A stretch of DNA of 64,000 nucleotides from Flavobacterium sp. (GCF_017744675.1 NZ_JAGIAV010000001.1:62001-126000); one strand, 5' to 3'; positions 44,596-54,801 are shown, numbered from the stretch's first letter. Numbers and translations are program-made. Notes: generated from the sequence alone by a model not told the origin.

Positions 44596-46866
44596 TTATG
44601 GTTTAAGAATCAAAACTGAAGGCGAATTATTAAGCCAAATGCTTTGTGATTCTATCAGTTTTTTCCAGCTGTCTAAACTGATTATCATTAAATCCTGACT
44701 TTCTAAAAATTCTTTCTTTAGTGTTTTATCATGCATAATCATGATATGGTTTGGAGCAATCTGCTCGATAGAACGAATAGTTTCCTGAATTTCTCTCGTG
44801 TTTTTCACTTCTCCGCCAGCATCCAAAACTGTAATCTGAGAACCGTTATTGTTGATTAGTTTTTTGGCATAATCAATCAGAAAAGCATCATCTTTACTAA
44901 AAACAGGCATCAAGACCTGATTGACTTCTTGGAGATCTTTATCAATAAAAATTCCGACAGGCATTCTAGATTTTGCAATAATATGGCGGGTTCTTTCGTC
45001 AAAAGGAGAATTTTCAAACAATCCTTCCTTACCGGTAAACTTGTCAATCAGACGATCTGGATTTACAATTCTAGTTGTAAAACCAAGTATTTTTCCAAGT
45101 AAAGTTCCGTCAAAAATAGATTGTCCTAAACCAACTAGCAGTAAGTCGTATTCGCCCTGATTTGCTGTATCAACAATATCCGAATCAATGTCGTTCGAAA
45201 CTTTAAACAAACTCACCATATCCTGATTAAGAGTATGCGATTCTTCGATAACCGGAAGCAACATTTTCTTCTCATGCTCTTTTATATCAAAAGAGTGCAC
45301 TTCTGTACTTAAAGAAAGATGCATTGCTGTTACAATCGAATTGTCTGTTTGTTTTTTTACCAGGCTATTGGCAATTTTAAGCAACTTTTTACCTTTTTCT
45401 GGAGTCGCAAACGAAAGCAGGATTTTATATTTGCTTTTGCTTCCAATTTCCTGCGGAATGGCTGTTATCTTATCTTTAAAAATAAATCCGATAAAGTCCA
45501 AAGCCGGCCCCGTCATAAAAGTGGTAACCAATGCCATAATTACCATCATCGTAAAAATTTCTGTCGACAATACTCCAAGATCGTAGCCAATATTTAAAAC
45601 TACCAGCTCCATTAAACCTCTTGTGTTCATCAAAGCGCCAATGGCCAAACTGTCTTTCCAGTTTTGTCCCATAAATTTGGCTGCTAAAGCACTTCCGAAA
45701 AATTTACCAACTACAGCAACTAAAATGATTAAACCTGTAATTTTCCATAATTCAGGATCATTCAACAACCCAATTTGTGTACGCAAACCTGTAAATACAA
45801 AGAATAAAGGCAATAAAACAATAATAGAAACGTCTTCTACTTTTTCGATAAATATGTTTCTGAACTTATTGTTTTCTGGCATAATTGCTCCAGCCAAAAA
45901 AGCTCCGAACAAAGCGTGAATTCCAATTAATTCAGATGCATAAGCCGAAATTAAAAGTGTAATAAAGAAAATGGCAACAACCGGTTTATTTAAACTTTCG
46001 CGTGTAGCATTTAAATCTCCAACTCTTTTCAAGAACGGACGAACGATTTTTAGCATGATGATCACATACAAAATTGCCATTCCGATTACGTAAAGAGAAC
46101 TAGCAAGAGAACCCGCTTTTACAATAGCAATAACAACAGCCAAAATACACCAAGCCGTAATATCGTCTGCAGCTGCACAAGTTATTGCAATGGTTCCTAA
46201 TTTGGTTTTCTGCATGCCGCGTTCTTGAACAATTCTTGCCAAAACAGGAAAAGCTGTAATACTCATGGCAATACCCATAAATAATCCGAAAGAAGAAAAC
46301 TCAACCCCCAAAGGAGCATAAGTTCCATAAATAAAATAAGCAAGAGATAGCCCTAAAGCAAACGGAATTACAATACTGGCGTGGCTAATTACAACAGCAT
46401 CGTGGGCTTTGTTTTTTAGCACTTTCAAATCCAATTCCATTCCGATAACAAACATGAAAAGGATTAAACCGATCTGGCTTAAAAACTGTAAATTACCTAA
46501 AGATTCTTTTGGAAATAAAGCTGCTGAAAACTCTGGAAAATACATTCCGACCAAAGACGGCCCTAAAACAATTCCGGCAATCATTTCGCCAATTACCGAC
46601 GGCTGTCCTATTTTTCTAAAAAACCATCCGAACAAACGGGCAACTAAAATGATGGTCACGATCTGTGCCAATAAAATGGCCAATGGATGCTGAAGGTTTT
46701 CGACCATCGAATGAAGAAAGTCTTTCCAATGATTGCTTTCTACACTTTTCTTTACAATATTGCGTCCGACTTCTAATGTCGCGCCTTTTGAAATTATCCA
46801 ATATATTAGCGCTGTGAAACCGCCAATAACTGTTACATAGAATAAAGAGTTCTTTATATTATTCAT
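44596..46866 (-). CDS. CPA2-family cation:proton antiporter with universal stress domain
   Basis: The product has 756 residues. After an N-terminal helix comes the 12-helix antiporter part (IGQPSVIGEMIAGIVLGPSL, LFMFVIGMELDLKVLKNKAH, CAAADDITAWCILAVVIAIV), typical of the KefB/NapA class, which exchanges Na+ or K+ for H+ across the inner membrane. From about residue 480 the C-terminal cytoplasmic part resembles tandem universal-stress domains (YKILLSFATPEKGKKLLKIA, DLLLVGLGQSIFDG). It appears monocistronic. The ion is not certain. Confidence 0.9.
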   Translation of the reverse strand: MNNIKNSLFYVTVIGGFTALIYWIISKGATLEVGRNIVKKSVESNHWKDFLHSMVENLQHPLAILLAQIVTIILVARLFGWFFRKIGQPSVIGEMIAGIVLGPSLVGMYFPEFSAALFPKESLGNLQFLSQIGLILFMFVIGMELDLKVLKNKAHDAVVISHASIVIPFALGLSLAYFIYGTYAPLGVEFSSFGLFMGIAMSITAFPVLARIVQERGMQKTKLGTIAITCAAADDITAWCILAVVIAIVKAGSLASSLYVIGMAILYVIIMLKIVRPFLKRVGDLNATRESLNKPVVAIFFITLLISAYASELIGIHALFGAFLAGAIMPENNKFRNIFIEKVEDVSIIVLLPLFFVFTGLRTQIGLLNDPELWKITGLIILVAVVGKFFGSALAAKFMGQNWKDSLAIGALMNTRGLMELVVLNIGYDLGVLSTEIFTMMVIMALVTTFMTGPALDFIGFIFKDKITAIPQEIGSKSKYKILLSFATPEKGKKLLKIANSLVKKQTDNSIVTAMHLSLSTEVHSFDIKEHEKKMLLPVIEESHTLNQDMVSLFKVSNDIDSDIVDTANQGEYDLLLVGLGQSIFDGTLLGKILGFTTRIVNPDRLIDKFTGKEGLFENSPFDERTRHIIAKSRMPVGIFIDKDLQEVNQVLMPVFSKDDAFLIDYAKKLINNNGSQITVLDAGGEVKNTREIQETIRSIEQIAPNHIMIMHDKTLKKEFLESQDLMIISLDSWKKLIESQSIWLNNSPSVLILKP

Positions 46867-46985
46867 AAACTCGTTCTGTTAGATTTAATTACCGCAAATA
46901 TCAGCACTGTGAATTTAGTGAAAAAGTAATTCACATGTTAATTTCAATCGTATGTAACAAGTCCGAAAAAAATTGTAATAAGTTC

Positions 46986-47714
46986 CTAAAGGTTCACTTT
47001 TTTTAAGAAATCGGCGCGATAAGTTTCACTTAAAATCAGCGTTGTGTTTCTATTATTTTCTTCTAAATGATGAAGTGCAATTTCGTTATGGTTAAAAAAT
47101 TTGATTGCTTTTACTGCTACAATTTCTTTTTTATTCACTCGGCAGAAATCGGTATCTGGCAATTCGTTTAAAAGTGTATCGAATTTTACATTTTTCAAGT
47201 TCAAAAAGCTTCCATCTGTAAGCAAAACCGTTTTGTCTCGACTATCGCTTACTGCCGTTTTTATATATTGAATTTTATTGAAATAAAGCAGCGTTTTTCC
47301 TTTATCGGTATTGAGCTGAATGAATTTTTTATCTGAATTTGATTTTTCGAAACGTTCCAAAGCTTTATCAATTGCTTTTTGCAAACGCTCCAATTTTACA
47401 GGTTTTGTAATATAATCGACCGCATCGATATTAAACGCTTCGGCAGCATACTCTTTGTACGCCGTGCAAAAAATAACCAATTTGTCCTGCAGTTTTTCAG
47501 CCAGATGCAGTCCATCAATTCCGGGCATTTCAATATCCGAAATCAGCAGATCAAAATCAAGGTTCGAAAAATCAGACAGAAGTTTTCCTGGATCATTACA
47601 TGTTTTCACGATTTCCAATTCTGGAATCTGTTCGCAAAGCATTTTTAGGTAAGTCAATCCTGGAAGTTCATCGTCCAGAAGCAAGCATTTCAGTTTTGTA
47701 TTCAAGCAAATCAA
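46986..47714 (-). CDS. LytTR-family response regulator
   Basis: The product has up to 242 residues. The receiver has LLLDDELPGLTYLKML and the phospho-acceptor Asp in LLISDIEMPGIDGLHLAEKL. The C-terminal LytTR DNA-binding domain is about residues 140-240 (YFNKIQYIKTAVSDSRDKTV, RVNKKEIVAVKAIKFFNHNE). The start is not certain: the frame has no ATG before the receiver, only TTG codons at 47714 and 47705, inside the end of the kinase gene. An unusual start with coupling to the kinase is likely. Confidence 0.85.
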   Translation of the reverse strand: MICLNTKLKCLLLDDELPGLTYLKMLCEQIPELEIVKTCNDPGKLLSDFSNLDFDLLISDIEMPGIDGLHLAEKLQDKLVIFCTAYKEYAAEAFNIDAVDYITKPVKLERLQKAIDKALERFEKSNSDKKFIQLNTDKGKTLLYFNKIQYIKTAVSDSRDKTVLLTDGSFLNLKNVKFDTLLNELPDTDFCRVNKKEIVAVKAIKFFNHNEIALHHLEENNRNTTLILSETYRADFLKKVNL

Positions 47715-48429
47715 TTTTTAGATGGGCAATATAAATATCGTTTTCTACAAACCTATCGAGTTTGAAATTATTCTTGTAAATAATGCGAAGACGGTGTTCT
47801 AGCGTTGTATGGCCAATACCGCTTCGTTCTTTTTTCAGCACTTTTTTATCTGAGATTTTGTTTGAAACCGTCATAAAAAAAGCATTGTTTTTAAATTCAA
47901 AAACTACCGAAATAAAAGCATCTGCACTTTGAAGATCGGCATGTTTAAAAGCATTTTCTATTAAATCAATCGAAATTAAAGGCGCCAATAGAGGCTGTTC
48001 GTACAGTTTGTCTTCCTGATTAATATTTGTTTTGACTTTCAGTTCAAAAAGCGGACTGATTTTAATTTTATTGATTTCGATTAAATTCAATGCAAAATCA
48101 ATTTCTTCTTTTGCCGTTACAAACTTCTTTTTGCTTTCGTATAGAATATAATCCAGAACATTGGCCAGTTTATCCAAAGCAAAATACGTTTGATAAGCAT
48201 GCGACTGAATCGAATTTAGTATATTTTTAAACAAATGCGGGTTGAGTTTAGATTCTAAGTTTTCCAACTGCAAATCGTTTACTTTAGATTCTAAAGCATA
48301 GAAACTTTTCTCAGCATCTTCTTTTGCTTTCTTGGTTTGCTTTAATTGATAAATCATAAAGCAAATAATAACAACCAGAAGCAGAAGAATGGCGAGAAAA
48401 ATAAAAGTTGTTGTGTTATTTTGTTGCAT
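47668..48429 (-). CDS. LytS-type sensor histidine kinase
   Basis: The product has 253 residues. One N-terminal helix (TFIFLAILLLLVVIICFMIY) and a coiled coil lead to the His_kinase domain with LESKLNPHLFKNILNSIQSH, where His is the phospho-acceptor, and an ATPase-like domain (LISIDLIENAFKHADLQ, GIGHTTLEHRLRIIYKNNF). There is no extracellular sensor domain. The last 47 bases overlap the frame of the LytTR regulator. The pair is divergent from the RND exporter at 48651, a possible target. Confidence 0.88.
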   Translation of the reverse strand: MQQNNTTTFIFLAILLLLVVIICFMIYQLKQTKKAKEDAEKSFYALESKVNDLQLENLESKLNPHLFKNILNSIQSHAYQTYFALDKLANVLDYILYESKKKFVTAKEEIDFALNLIEINKIKISPLFELKVKTNINQEDKLYEQPLLAPLISIDLIENAFKHADLQSADAFISVVFEFKNNAFFMTVSNKISDKKVLKKERSGIGHTTLEHRLRIIYKNNFKLDRFVENDIYIAHLKIDLLEYKTEMLASGR

Positions 48430-48622
48430 TGTTATGTATCTATTTTTAAACTGTAAAATTACTATAACAGTCCTTTTTACTGTAAAAGTAATTGAAAATA
48501 TGGCAAAAGCTAATGACCAAACGACAAAAAGTAAGTAAATTATACTATTTTAAAGTTCCTATTTTTTGTGTTAACTTAAAGTAAAATAGAACGGAATATT
48601 TATGATTTCGAGCACTTTTCAC

Positions 48623-48630
48623 TACATTTG
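48623..48630 (+). promoter_or_regulatory. -7 promoter element of the RND exporter gene
   Basis: TACATTTG matches TAnnTTTG exactly, 20 bases before the ATG at 48651. Confidence 0.55.
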
Positions 48631-48650
48631 CATCCATTTTTAATGATGTT

Positions 48651-51017
48651 ATGAAAAACGCTACTCAAGTTGGATTTTGGGAAAAACTGGCCCGAATTAT
48701 ACTTAAAAACCGAATTACCATTCTGGTTATACTTTCTGCTTTAACTATTTTCTTTGGTTACCAGTGGAAAAATCTTGCTATGACTTACACAGAAGCCAAC
48801 TTGCTTCCGAAAGATCATATTGCCAATAAAGACTACGAAAAATTCTTAAACAAGTTTGGAGAGGAAGGAAATCTTATCGTTATTGGTTTTAAAGACCCTA
48901 AATTCTTTACTCCAAAAAATTATGCAGCTTGGAATGAATTGATGACCGGTTTGAAAAAATCTAAAGAAGTTGATTTAGTCGTTTCTTTAAACGATTTAAA
49001 AAAACTGGAGAAAGATACCGTAAACGAAAAATTTGTTTTAACCCCTTTTATTGATCAAAGCAAAGTTCTAGATCCTGCTTATTTAAAAGGTATTCAACAT
49101 GAATTGTTTAATAATTTGCCATTTTACGAAGGTCTTTTGTTTAATAAAGAAAGCGGAAGTATTCGTTCTGCGGTTTACATCAACAAAAATCTAGTAAACA
49201 CGGCCAACAGAAAGACTTTTATTCTCGAAAATCTGGTTCCAAAAATCAATAAATTCGAAAAAACAACTGGAATTGACTTGAAAGTTTCTGGAATGCCATA
49301 CATCAGAACGATCAATGCGAATGACATGAAAGGCGAAATCGGACTTTTTATTGGAGCATCTTTACTGACCGTTTCTTTGATTTTCTTTTTCTTTTTCCGT
49401 TCGTATAGAGCTACGTTTATTTCAATCTGTATTTTAATTGTCGGCGTAACTTGGTCTTTTGGAACACTTGGATTATTTGGGTATAAAATCACGATTTTAA
49501 CAGCAATTATACCGCCACTGATTATCGTAATCGGAATTACAAACTGTATTTTCCTGATTAATAAATATCAGCAGGAAATTAAAATCCATAACAATCAGGC
49601 AAAAGCATTACAGCGCGTTATTTCAAAAATTGGACATTCGACTTTTATGACCAATTTAACTGCTGCAATTGGTTTTGCAACTTTGATGATTACAGGAAAC
49701 GAGCTTCTTTTTGAATTCGGATTGGTGACTTCAATCAACGTGCTTTCTGTTTATACATTGACACTTTTTATCGTGCCAATCATTTACAGTTTCATGCCTT
49801 TGCCAAAAGCAAAACATTTATATCATTTGGATAAAACGTATATTTCAACGCTTTTAAACACTGTTACAATCATCGTTAAAGGCAAGAAAACAATTGTTTA
49901 CTGTATTTACGCGGTTCTATTTCTTGTGAGTTTGAATGGAGTTAGACAAATGAAAGTTTCAGGAAGTTTGATTGGTGAAATGCCAAAAAGCGCTTCCTTC
50001 TTTAAAGATATTTTATTTTACGAAAAAGAATTTAACGGAGTAATGCCTCTTGAAATTATGGTAGACACCAAAAAGAAAAAAGGAGTTATGAAGGCTTCGA
50101 CCATTCGTAAAATGGACGAATTGCAGAATACCATTTCTGAAATTCCAGAATTGGCAAAACCAGTTTCTGTGGTGAATTTGGTAAAATATTCTAAACAGGC
50201 TTTCTACAACGGAAACCCAGAATATTACCAATTGCCTACTTCGCAAGAGCAGACTTTTATTTTGAGTTATGCTAAAAATGCGACTAAAAACAGCAAAGAA
50301 AATTTAATGAAAGCTTATGTTGATTCAACTGGACAATATGCTAGAATCACAACTTTCATGAAAGATATCGGAACAGACGAAATGGCAAAAGTAGAAGAAA
50401 AACTTCGCAAAAAAATTGACGAAATTTTCCCGAAAGACCGTTTCGAAGTTACGATTACTGGAAAGGCATTGGTTTTCCAGAAAGGAACAACATACTTGGC
50501 TCATAACTTGATCGAATCGTTGCTTTTTGCAATTGCAACTATTGCATTTTTGATGTTGTATTTATTCCGTTCTTTCAAAATGGTATTAGCTTCTTTGATT
50601 ACAAATATTTTACCGCTTTGCATTACTTCTGGATTAATGGGTTATTTCGGAATTCCGTTAAAACCATCAACGATTTTGGTATTTAGTATCGCTTTCGGAA
50701 TCTCGGTTGATAATGCGATTCAGTTTATGGCGAAATACAAAGACGAATTGACTCAAAATAAAGGAAGAGTAAAAAAATCTGTTTTCAGCGCTTTAAGAGA
50801 AACTGGAGTAAGCACTTTCTATACTTCTATCGTTTTGATTTTAGGTTTTGCCACTTTTACTTTATCAAGTTTCAGCGGTACAATTGCTTTAGGAGGATTA
50901 ATTTCTTGCACTTTGGTTTTTGCGATGTTTGCTAACTTGGTGGTTTTACCATCGCTGGTTTTAACTTTCGAAAAGAAGAAAACTAGAAAAGAGGAATTGG
51001 AGAGTTTAGAGAAATAA
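48651..51017 (+). CDS. RND-superfamily exporter of the MMPL type
   Basis: The product has 788 residues with the internally repeated layout of the superfamily: one helix, a large periplasmic loop, five helices, then the same again. Typical parts are SLIFFFFFRSYRATFISICI, IPPLIIVIGITNCIFLINKY, and in the second half VFSIAFGISVDNAIQFMAKY, where the Asp lies in the helix used for proton flow. Such single-chain pumps move lipids or other hydrophobic compounds out of the inner membrane; the substrate is unknown. No membrane-fusion or outer-membrane partner gene is next to it. Confidence 0.88.
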   Translation: MKNATQVGFWEKLARIILKNRITILVILSALTIFFGYQWKNLAMTYTEANLLPKDHIANKDYEKFLNKFGEEGNLIVIGFKDPKFFTPKNYAAWNELMTGLKKSKEVDLVVSLNDLKKLEKDTVNEKFVLTPFIDQSKVLDPAYLKGIQHELFNNLPFYEGLLFNKESGSIRSAVYINKNLVNTANRKTFILENLVPKINKFEKTTGIDLKVSGMPYIRTINANDMKGEIGLFIGASLLTVSLIFFFFFRSYRATFISICILIVGVTWSFGTLGLFGYKITILTAIIPPLIIVIGITNCIFLINKYQQEIKIHNNQAKALQRVISKIGHSTFMTNLTAAIGFATLMITGNELLFEFGLVTSINVLSVYTLTLFIVPIIYSFMPLPKAKHLYHLDKTYISTLLNTVTIIVKGKKTIVYCIYAVLFLVSLNGVRQMKVSGSLIGEMPKSASFFKDILFYEKEFNGVMPLEIMVDTKKKKGVMKASTIRKMDELQNTISEIPELAKPVSVVNLVKYSKQAFYNGNPEYYQLPTSQEQTFILSYAKNATKNSKENLMKAYVDSTGQYARITTFMKDIGTDEMAKVEEKLRKKIDEIFPKDRFEVTITGKALVFQKGTTYLAHNLIESLLFAIATIAFLMLYLFRSFKMVLASLITNILPLCITSGLMGYFGIPLKPSTILVFSIAFGISVDNAIQFMAKYKDELTQNKGRVKKSVFSALRETGVSTFYTSIVLILGFATFTLSSFSGTIALGGLISCTLVFAMFANLVVLPSLVLTFEKKKTRKEELESLEK

Positions 51018-51038
51018 TTTTTATACTCTTAAGTTATC

Positions 51039-51084
51039 CGCCACGAATTCACGAATAAAACATAAATAATTCGTGAATTCGTGG
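51039..51084. repeat. Perfect inverted repeat of the GCCACGAATTC family, likely terminator
   Basis: GCCACGAATTCACGAAT pairs with ATTCGTGAATTCGTGGC, 17 bases perfect, with a 12-base A/T loop, 22 bases after the exporter stop. It can end transcription but has no long T run. Confidence 0.8.
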
Positions 51085-51159
51085 CTTATAATTTACACGA
51101 ACAATTATGCGAACAACAAAAGGAAAACAAAACAGCTTTACAAATTAATTATTATCGAT

Positions 51160-51167
51160 TATATTTG
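51160..51167 (+). promoter_or_regulatory. -7 promoter element of asnS
   Basis: TATATTTG matches TAnnTTTG exactly; the ATG is at 51213. Confidence 0.55.
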
Positions 51168-51212
51168 CAGTTGTTCAAAATGAATATTATTTAATATCAA
51201 TTATATATAAAA

Positions 51213-52658
51213 ATGAAACACACAAAAGTTAGAGACTTATTAAACAGTACGACGACGTTACAGGAAGTGAATGCAAAAGGTTGGGTGAGAACTTTTAGAA
51301 ATAATCAGTTCATCGCTTTAAATGACGGTTCTACAATTAATAATATTCAATGTGTTGTTGATTTTGAAAATACACCAGAAGAGACCTTAAAAAGAATCAC
51401 GACTGGAGCTGCAGTTTCTGTTATTGGAACTTTGGTTGAAAGTAAAGGTGCTGGTCAGAAATATGAAATTCAGGTTTCTAAATTGGAAATCCTTGGAGAT
51501 TCTGATGCGGAGAAATTCCCAATGCAGCCTAAAAAACACTCTTTAGAATTTTTACGTGAAAACGCTCACTTGCGCGTGCGTACAAATGCTTTTGGTGCTA
51601 TTATGCGTGTGCGTTCGGTATTGTCTTATGCGGTTCACAAATATTTTCAGGATAAAGGTTTCGTATATGTAAACACGCCAATTATTACAGGAGCTGATGC
51701 TGAAGGTGCTGGAGAAATGTTTCAAGTAACATCTTTACCGCTTGACAATCTTCCTAAAAATGAAGAAGGAAACATCGATTTCAAAAAAGATTTCTTTGGA
51801 AAACATACCAACTTAACGGTTTCTGGACAATTAGAAGGAGAAACTTTTGCAATGGCTTTGGGTCAGATTTATACTTTTGGACCAACGTTTAGAGCAGAAA
51901 ACTCAAACACTTCTCGTCACTTGGCAGAATTCTGGATGATCGAGCCTGAAGTTGCTTTCAACGACTTGGATGACAACATGGATTTGGCTGAGGATTTTAT
52001 TCAGTACGTAATTAAATATGCTTTAGACCACTGTAAAGATGATTTGAAATTCTTAGAAGGAAGACTTCTTGAGGAAGAAAAATCAAAACCACAGGCTGAA
52101 AGAAGCGAAATGGCGTTGTTAGAAAAACTAAACTTCGTTTTAGAAAACAACTTCAAACGTGTTTCTTATACGGAGGCAATTGACATTTTAAGAGATTCAA
52201 CTCCAAATAAAAAGAAAAAATTCCAATACTTAATCAACGAATGGGGAGCTGATTTACAATCAGAGCACGAACGTTATTTAGTAGAAAAACACTTTAAATG
52301 TCCGGTAATTTTATTCGATTACCCCGCAAACATTAAAGCGTTTTACATGCGTTTGAACGACAACACAGAACCAGGAAGAGAAACTGTTCGTGCGATGGAT
52401 ATCCTTTTCCCTGGAATTGGTGAAATCGTTGGTGGTTCTGAAAGAGAAGAGCGTTACGATGTTTTGGTTCAGAAAATGGAAGCGCTTGGAATTGACAAAG
52501 AAGAATTATACTGGTATTTAGATACAAGAAGATTTGGTTCTGCAACACACGCAGGTTTCGGTTTAGGATTTGAGCGTTTAGTATTGTTTGTAACAGGAAT
52601 GACAAACATTAGAGACGTAATTCCTTTCCCAAGAACTCCTGGTAGCGCGGAATTTTAA
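51213..52658 (+). CDS. asnS: Asparaginyl-tRNA synthetase
   Basis: The product has 481 residues. The N-terminal OB-fold ([20 protein letters not shown]) binds the anticodon. Class II motifs follow: [20 protein letters not shown] and [20 protein letters not shown] for motif 1, [20 protein letters not shown] for motif 2, and [20 protein letters not shown] for motif 3. The AsnRS-type ending [14 protein letters not shown] tells it apart from aspartyl enzymes. It is upstream of a GxxExxY gene and rpoN, with repeats between. Confidence 0.96.
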   Translation: MKHTKVRDLLNSTTTLQEVNAKGWVRTFRNNQFIALNDGSTINNIQCVVDFENTPEETLKRITTGAAVSVIGTLVESKGAGQKYEIQVSKLEILGDSDAEKFPMQPKKHSLEFLRENAHLRVRTNAFGAIMRVRSVLSYAVHKYFQDKGFVYVNTPIITGADAEGAGEMFQVTSLPLDNLPKNEEGNIDFKKDFFGKHTNLTVSGQLEGETFAMALGQIYTFGPTFRAENSNTSRHLAEFWMIEPEVAFNDLDDNMDLAEDFIQYVIKYALDHCKDDLKFLEGRLLEEEKSKPQAERSEMALLEKLNFVLENNFKRVSYTEAIDILRDSTPNKKKKFQYLINEWGADLQSEHERYLVEKHFKCPVILFDYPANIKAFYMRLNDNTEPGRETVRAMDILFPGIGEIVGGSEREERYDVLVQKMEALGIDKEELYWYLDTRRFGSATHAGFGLGFERLVLFVTGMTNIRDVIPFPRTPGSAEF

Positions 52659-52672
52659 GAAATAAGATTATT

Positions 52673-52828
52673 GCCACGAAGGCGCAAAGGCACAAAGATT
52701 TTTTTAAGTTTCAATAAATAATTAAAATAATACTTGTGAATTATTGCTTTCGTGGTATTATTTTGATTTTTTTTTGAGTCTTTATCCAGTTTAAAAAAAT
52801 AAACTTAGCGTCTTTGCGCCTTCGTGGC
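52673..52828. repeat. Inverted repeat of the CTTTGCGCCTTCGTGGC family (between asnS and the GxxExxY gene)
   Basis: GCCACGAAGGCGCAAAGGCACAAAG at the left end and GTCTTTGCGCCTTCGTGGC at the right end are inverted copies, about 110 bases apart. The family is also seen at 20019-20084 and 53282-53308. Confidence 0.85.
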
Positions 52829-52842
52829 AAAACCCAAAAAAA

Positions 52843-53238
52843 ATGCTCTCTAAAAGGACTGAAGAAATTGGAAAAATAATTGTAAACGCAGCTTTTAAAG
52901 TTCACAAACAACTTGGACCAGGATTATTAGAAAGAGTTTATGAAGTTTGTTTAGCCCATGAAATTACCAAAGCAGGTCTTGAGGTAAAACGCCAAGTTGA
53001 TATTCCGATTTTTTATGACGGAATTGAATTTAGTGAAGGATTAAGATTGGATTTATTAATTGAAGATTCTATAATAATAGAAATAAAAGCAGTGGAACAA
53101 ATAAATCCAGTTTGGGAAGCGCAAATTATAAGTCAGTTAAAATTACTCAATAAAGATTTAGGCTATTTAATTAATTTTAATGTGCCACTAATCAAAAGCG
53201 GTATTAGAAGATTTATAAACACGAAGAGAATATTTTAA
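52843..53238 (+). CDS. GxxExxY family protein (PD-(D/E)xK nuclease-like fold)
   Basis: The product has 131 residues. It has the defining GPGLLERVYEVCLAHE motif, and later RLDLLIEDSIIIEIKAVEQI, which gives D-x-n-E-I-K as in PD-(D/E)xK nucleases. The family is of unknown function and widely scattered in Bacteroidetes and elsewhere, often as a single gene amid repeats. Here it lies between asnS and rpoN and has CTTTGCGCC-type repeats on both sides in the same orientation, which suggests that it arrived with, or depends on, these sequences. That link is inference. Confidence 0.9.
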   Translation: MLSKRTEEIGKIIVNAAFKVHKQLGPGLLERVYEVCLAHEITKAGLEVKRQVDIPIFYDGIEFSEGLRLDLLIEDSIIIEIKAVEQINPVWEAQIISQLKLLNKDLGYLINFNVPLIKSGIRRFINTKRIF

Positions 53239-53281
53239 AAAATTTCAAAGAGAAGCCTAAGGGCAAATAAAAAAAATAAAA

Positions 53282-53308
53282 AACTTTGCGCCTTCGCGCC
53301 TTAGTGGC
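53282..53308. repeat. Half copy of the CTTTGCGCC repeat after the GxxExxY gene
   Basis: ACTTTGCGCCTTCGCGCC followed by TTAGTGGC is the right half of the family; the left half is missing here. It has the same orientation as the copy ending at 52828. Confidence 0.8.
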
Positions 53309-53327
53309 TAAAAAATAGCGCCTTATC

Positions 53328-54788
53328 ATGCTAAAGCAATTTTTAAATTTAAAATTATCCCAAAAATTATCTCCACAGCAAATTCAGCTGATGAAGTTAA
53401 TTCAATTGCCTACGCAAGCTTTTGAACAACGTTTATTAGAAGAAATGAACGAAAATCCGGCTCTTGAAGCTGGAAAAGAAGACGACTACGAAGCTGATGA
53501 ATATGCTAATGACGACTACGACGATTATGATGATGGCGAATCTGACAGAATCGAAGCAGACGATATTAATATTGACGAATACTTAAGCGACGACGATACG
53601 CCTGACTACAAAACTCAGGTAAACAATTACAGTGATGACGAGGAACGCGAGACACCTTTTGCGGCTCCGATTAGTTTTCATCAGGATTTAATCAATCAGC
53701 TGAATACTTTTATTTTGAATGATGAGGAGCGCGAAATCGCTGAATTCCTTGTTGGAAGTATTGATGACATGGGTTACATCCGCAGAAGCATTCCAGATAT
53801 TGTAGACGATATGGCTTTTACTCAGGGCATCTATACTGACGAAGCAATGGTCGAAAAAATGATGACGGTAATTCATGAGCTGGAACCTTCGGGAGTTGGA
53901 GCGCGTGATTTGCAGGAATGTTTACTGCTTCAATTAAAACATAAAACGCCAACTGAATATGTTGATTTAGCAATTGACATTATCGAAAATCAGTTTGATG
54001 CTTTTACGAAAAAACATTACGATAAGTTATTACAGAAATACAGCATTTCGAACGAACAGCTTAAAAAAGCAATTCATGAAATTGAACGTTTGAATCCGAA
54101 ACCGGGCGGTTCTTTTACAGGAAATAACAAAGTAACAGAAAATATCGTTCCAGACTTCGCGATTAGAATTGTAGATGGAGAATTAGAGCTGACTTTAAAT
54201 GGCCGTAATGCTCCTTCTCTGCACGTTTCTAAAGATTATCAGGAAATGATGCAGACCTATAAAGAATCTCGTGATAAATCGACTGCTCAGAAAGATGCGG
54301 TTCAGTTTATCAAACAAAAACTAGATTCGGCAAAATGGTTTATCGACGCCATCAGACAACGTCAGGAAACTCTTTTTGTAACCATGAATGCGATTATGCA
54401 TTATCAGGAAGAATATTTCTTAGACGGCGACGAAACCAAACTAAAGCCAATGATCTTAAAAGACATTGCAGATATGGTAGGTTTGGATATTTCGACGATT
54501 TCGCGTGTCGCCAACAGCAAATATGTTGAAACGCCATACGGAACCAAACTGATAAAAGAATTCTTCTCTGAAGCAATGAAAAACGATCAGGGTGAAGATG
54601 TCTCAACTCTTGAAATCAAAAAAATTCTTCAAAATACGATTGAGGAAGAAGATAAGAGAAAACCGCTTCCAGACGATCAATTGGCAGAAATCTTAAAAGA
54701 AAAAGGGTATCCAATTGCTAGAAGAACAATTGCTAAATATCGTGAACAATTGGATATTCCGGTAGCGAGAATGAGAAAGAAGATTTAA
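53328..54788 (+). CDS. rpoN: RNA polymerase sigma-54 factor
   Basis: The product has 486 residues. Region I is at the start (KLSQKLSPQQIQLMKLIQLP) and contacts activators. Region II is very acidic (DDYDDYDDGESDRIEADD). The core-binding part follows, and the RpoN box near the end reads IARRTIAKYREQLDIPVARM, matching ARRTVAKYRE. Sigma-54 needs enhancer-binding ATPases; none is in the window. Its promoter must lie in the repeat-rich 90-base spacer after the GxxExxY gene, or transcription comes from further upstream. Confidence 0.96.
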   Translation: MLKQFLNLKLSQKLSPQQIQLMKLIQLPTQAFEQRLLEEMNENPALEAGKEDDYEADEYANDDYDDYDDGESDRIEADDINIDEYLSDDDTPDYKTQVNNYSDDEERETPFAAPISFHQDLINQLNTFILNDEEREIAEFLVGSIDDMGYIRRSIPDIVDDMAFTQGIYTDEAMVEKMMTVIHELEPSGVGARDLQECLLLQLKHKTPTEYVDLAIDIIENQFDAFTKKHYDKLLQKYSISNEQLKKAIHEIERLNPKPGGSFTGNNKVTENIVPDFAIRIVDGELELTLNGRNAPSLHVSKDYQEMMQTYKESRDKSTAQKDAVQFIKQKLDSAKWFIDAIRQRQETLFVTMNAIMHYQEEYFLDGDETKLKPMILKDIADMVGLDISTISRVANSKYVETPYGTKLIKEFFSEAMKNDQGEDVSTLEIKKILQNTIEEEDKRKPLPDDQLAEILKEKGYPIARRTIAKYREQLDIPVARMRKKI

Positions 54789-54801
54789 TTTTCTTTTTTA
54801 A

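Noticed and set aside
45319..45919. Several plus-strand frames of 80-98 residues inside the antiporter gene
   Set aside because: They are antisense to a long, well conserved transporter and show no domain or promoter.
52843..53238. GxxExxY gene as one half of a toxin-antitoxin pair
   Set aside because: There is no partner gene on either side, only repeats, and both neighbours are housekeeping genes.
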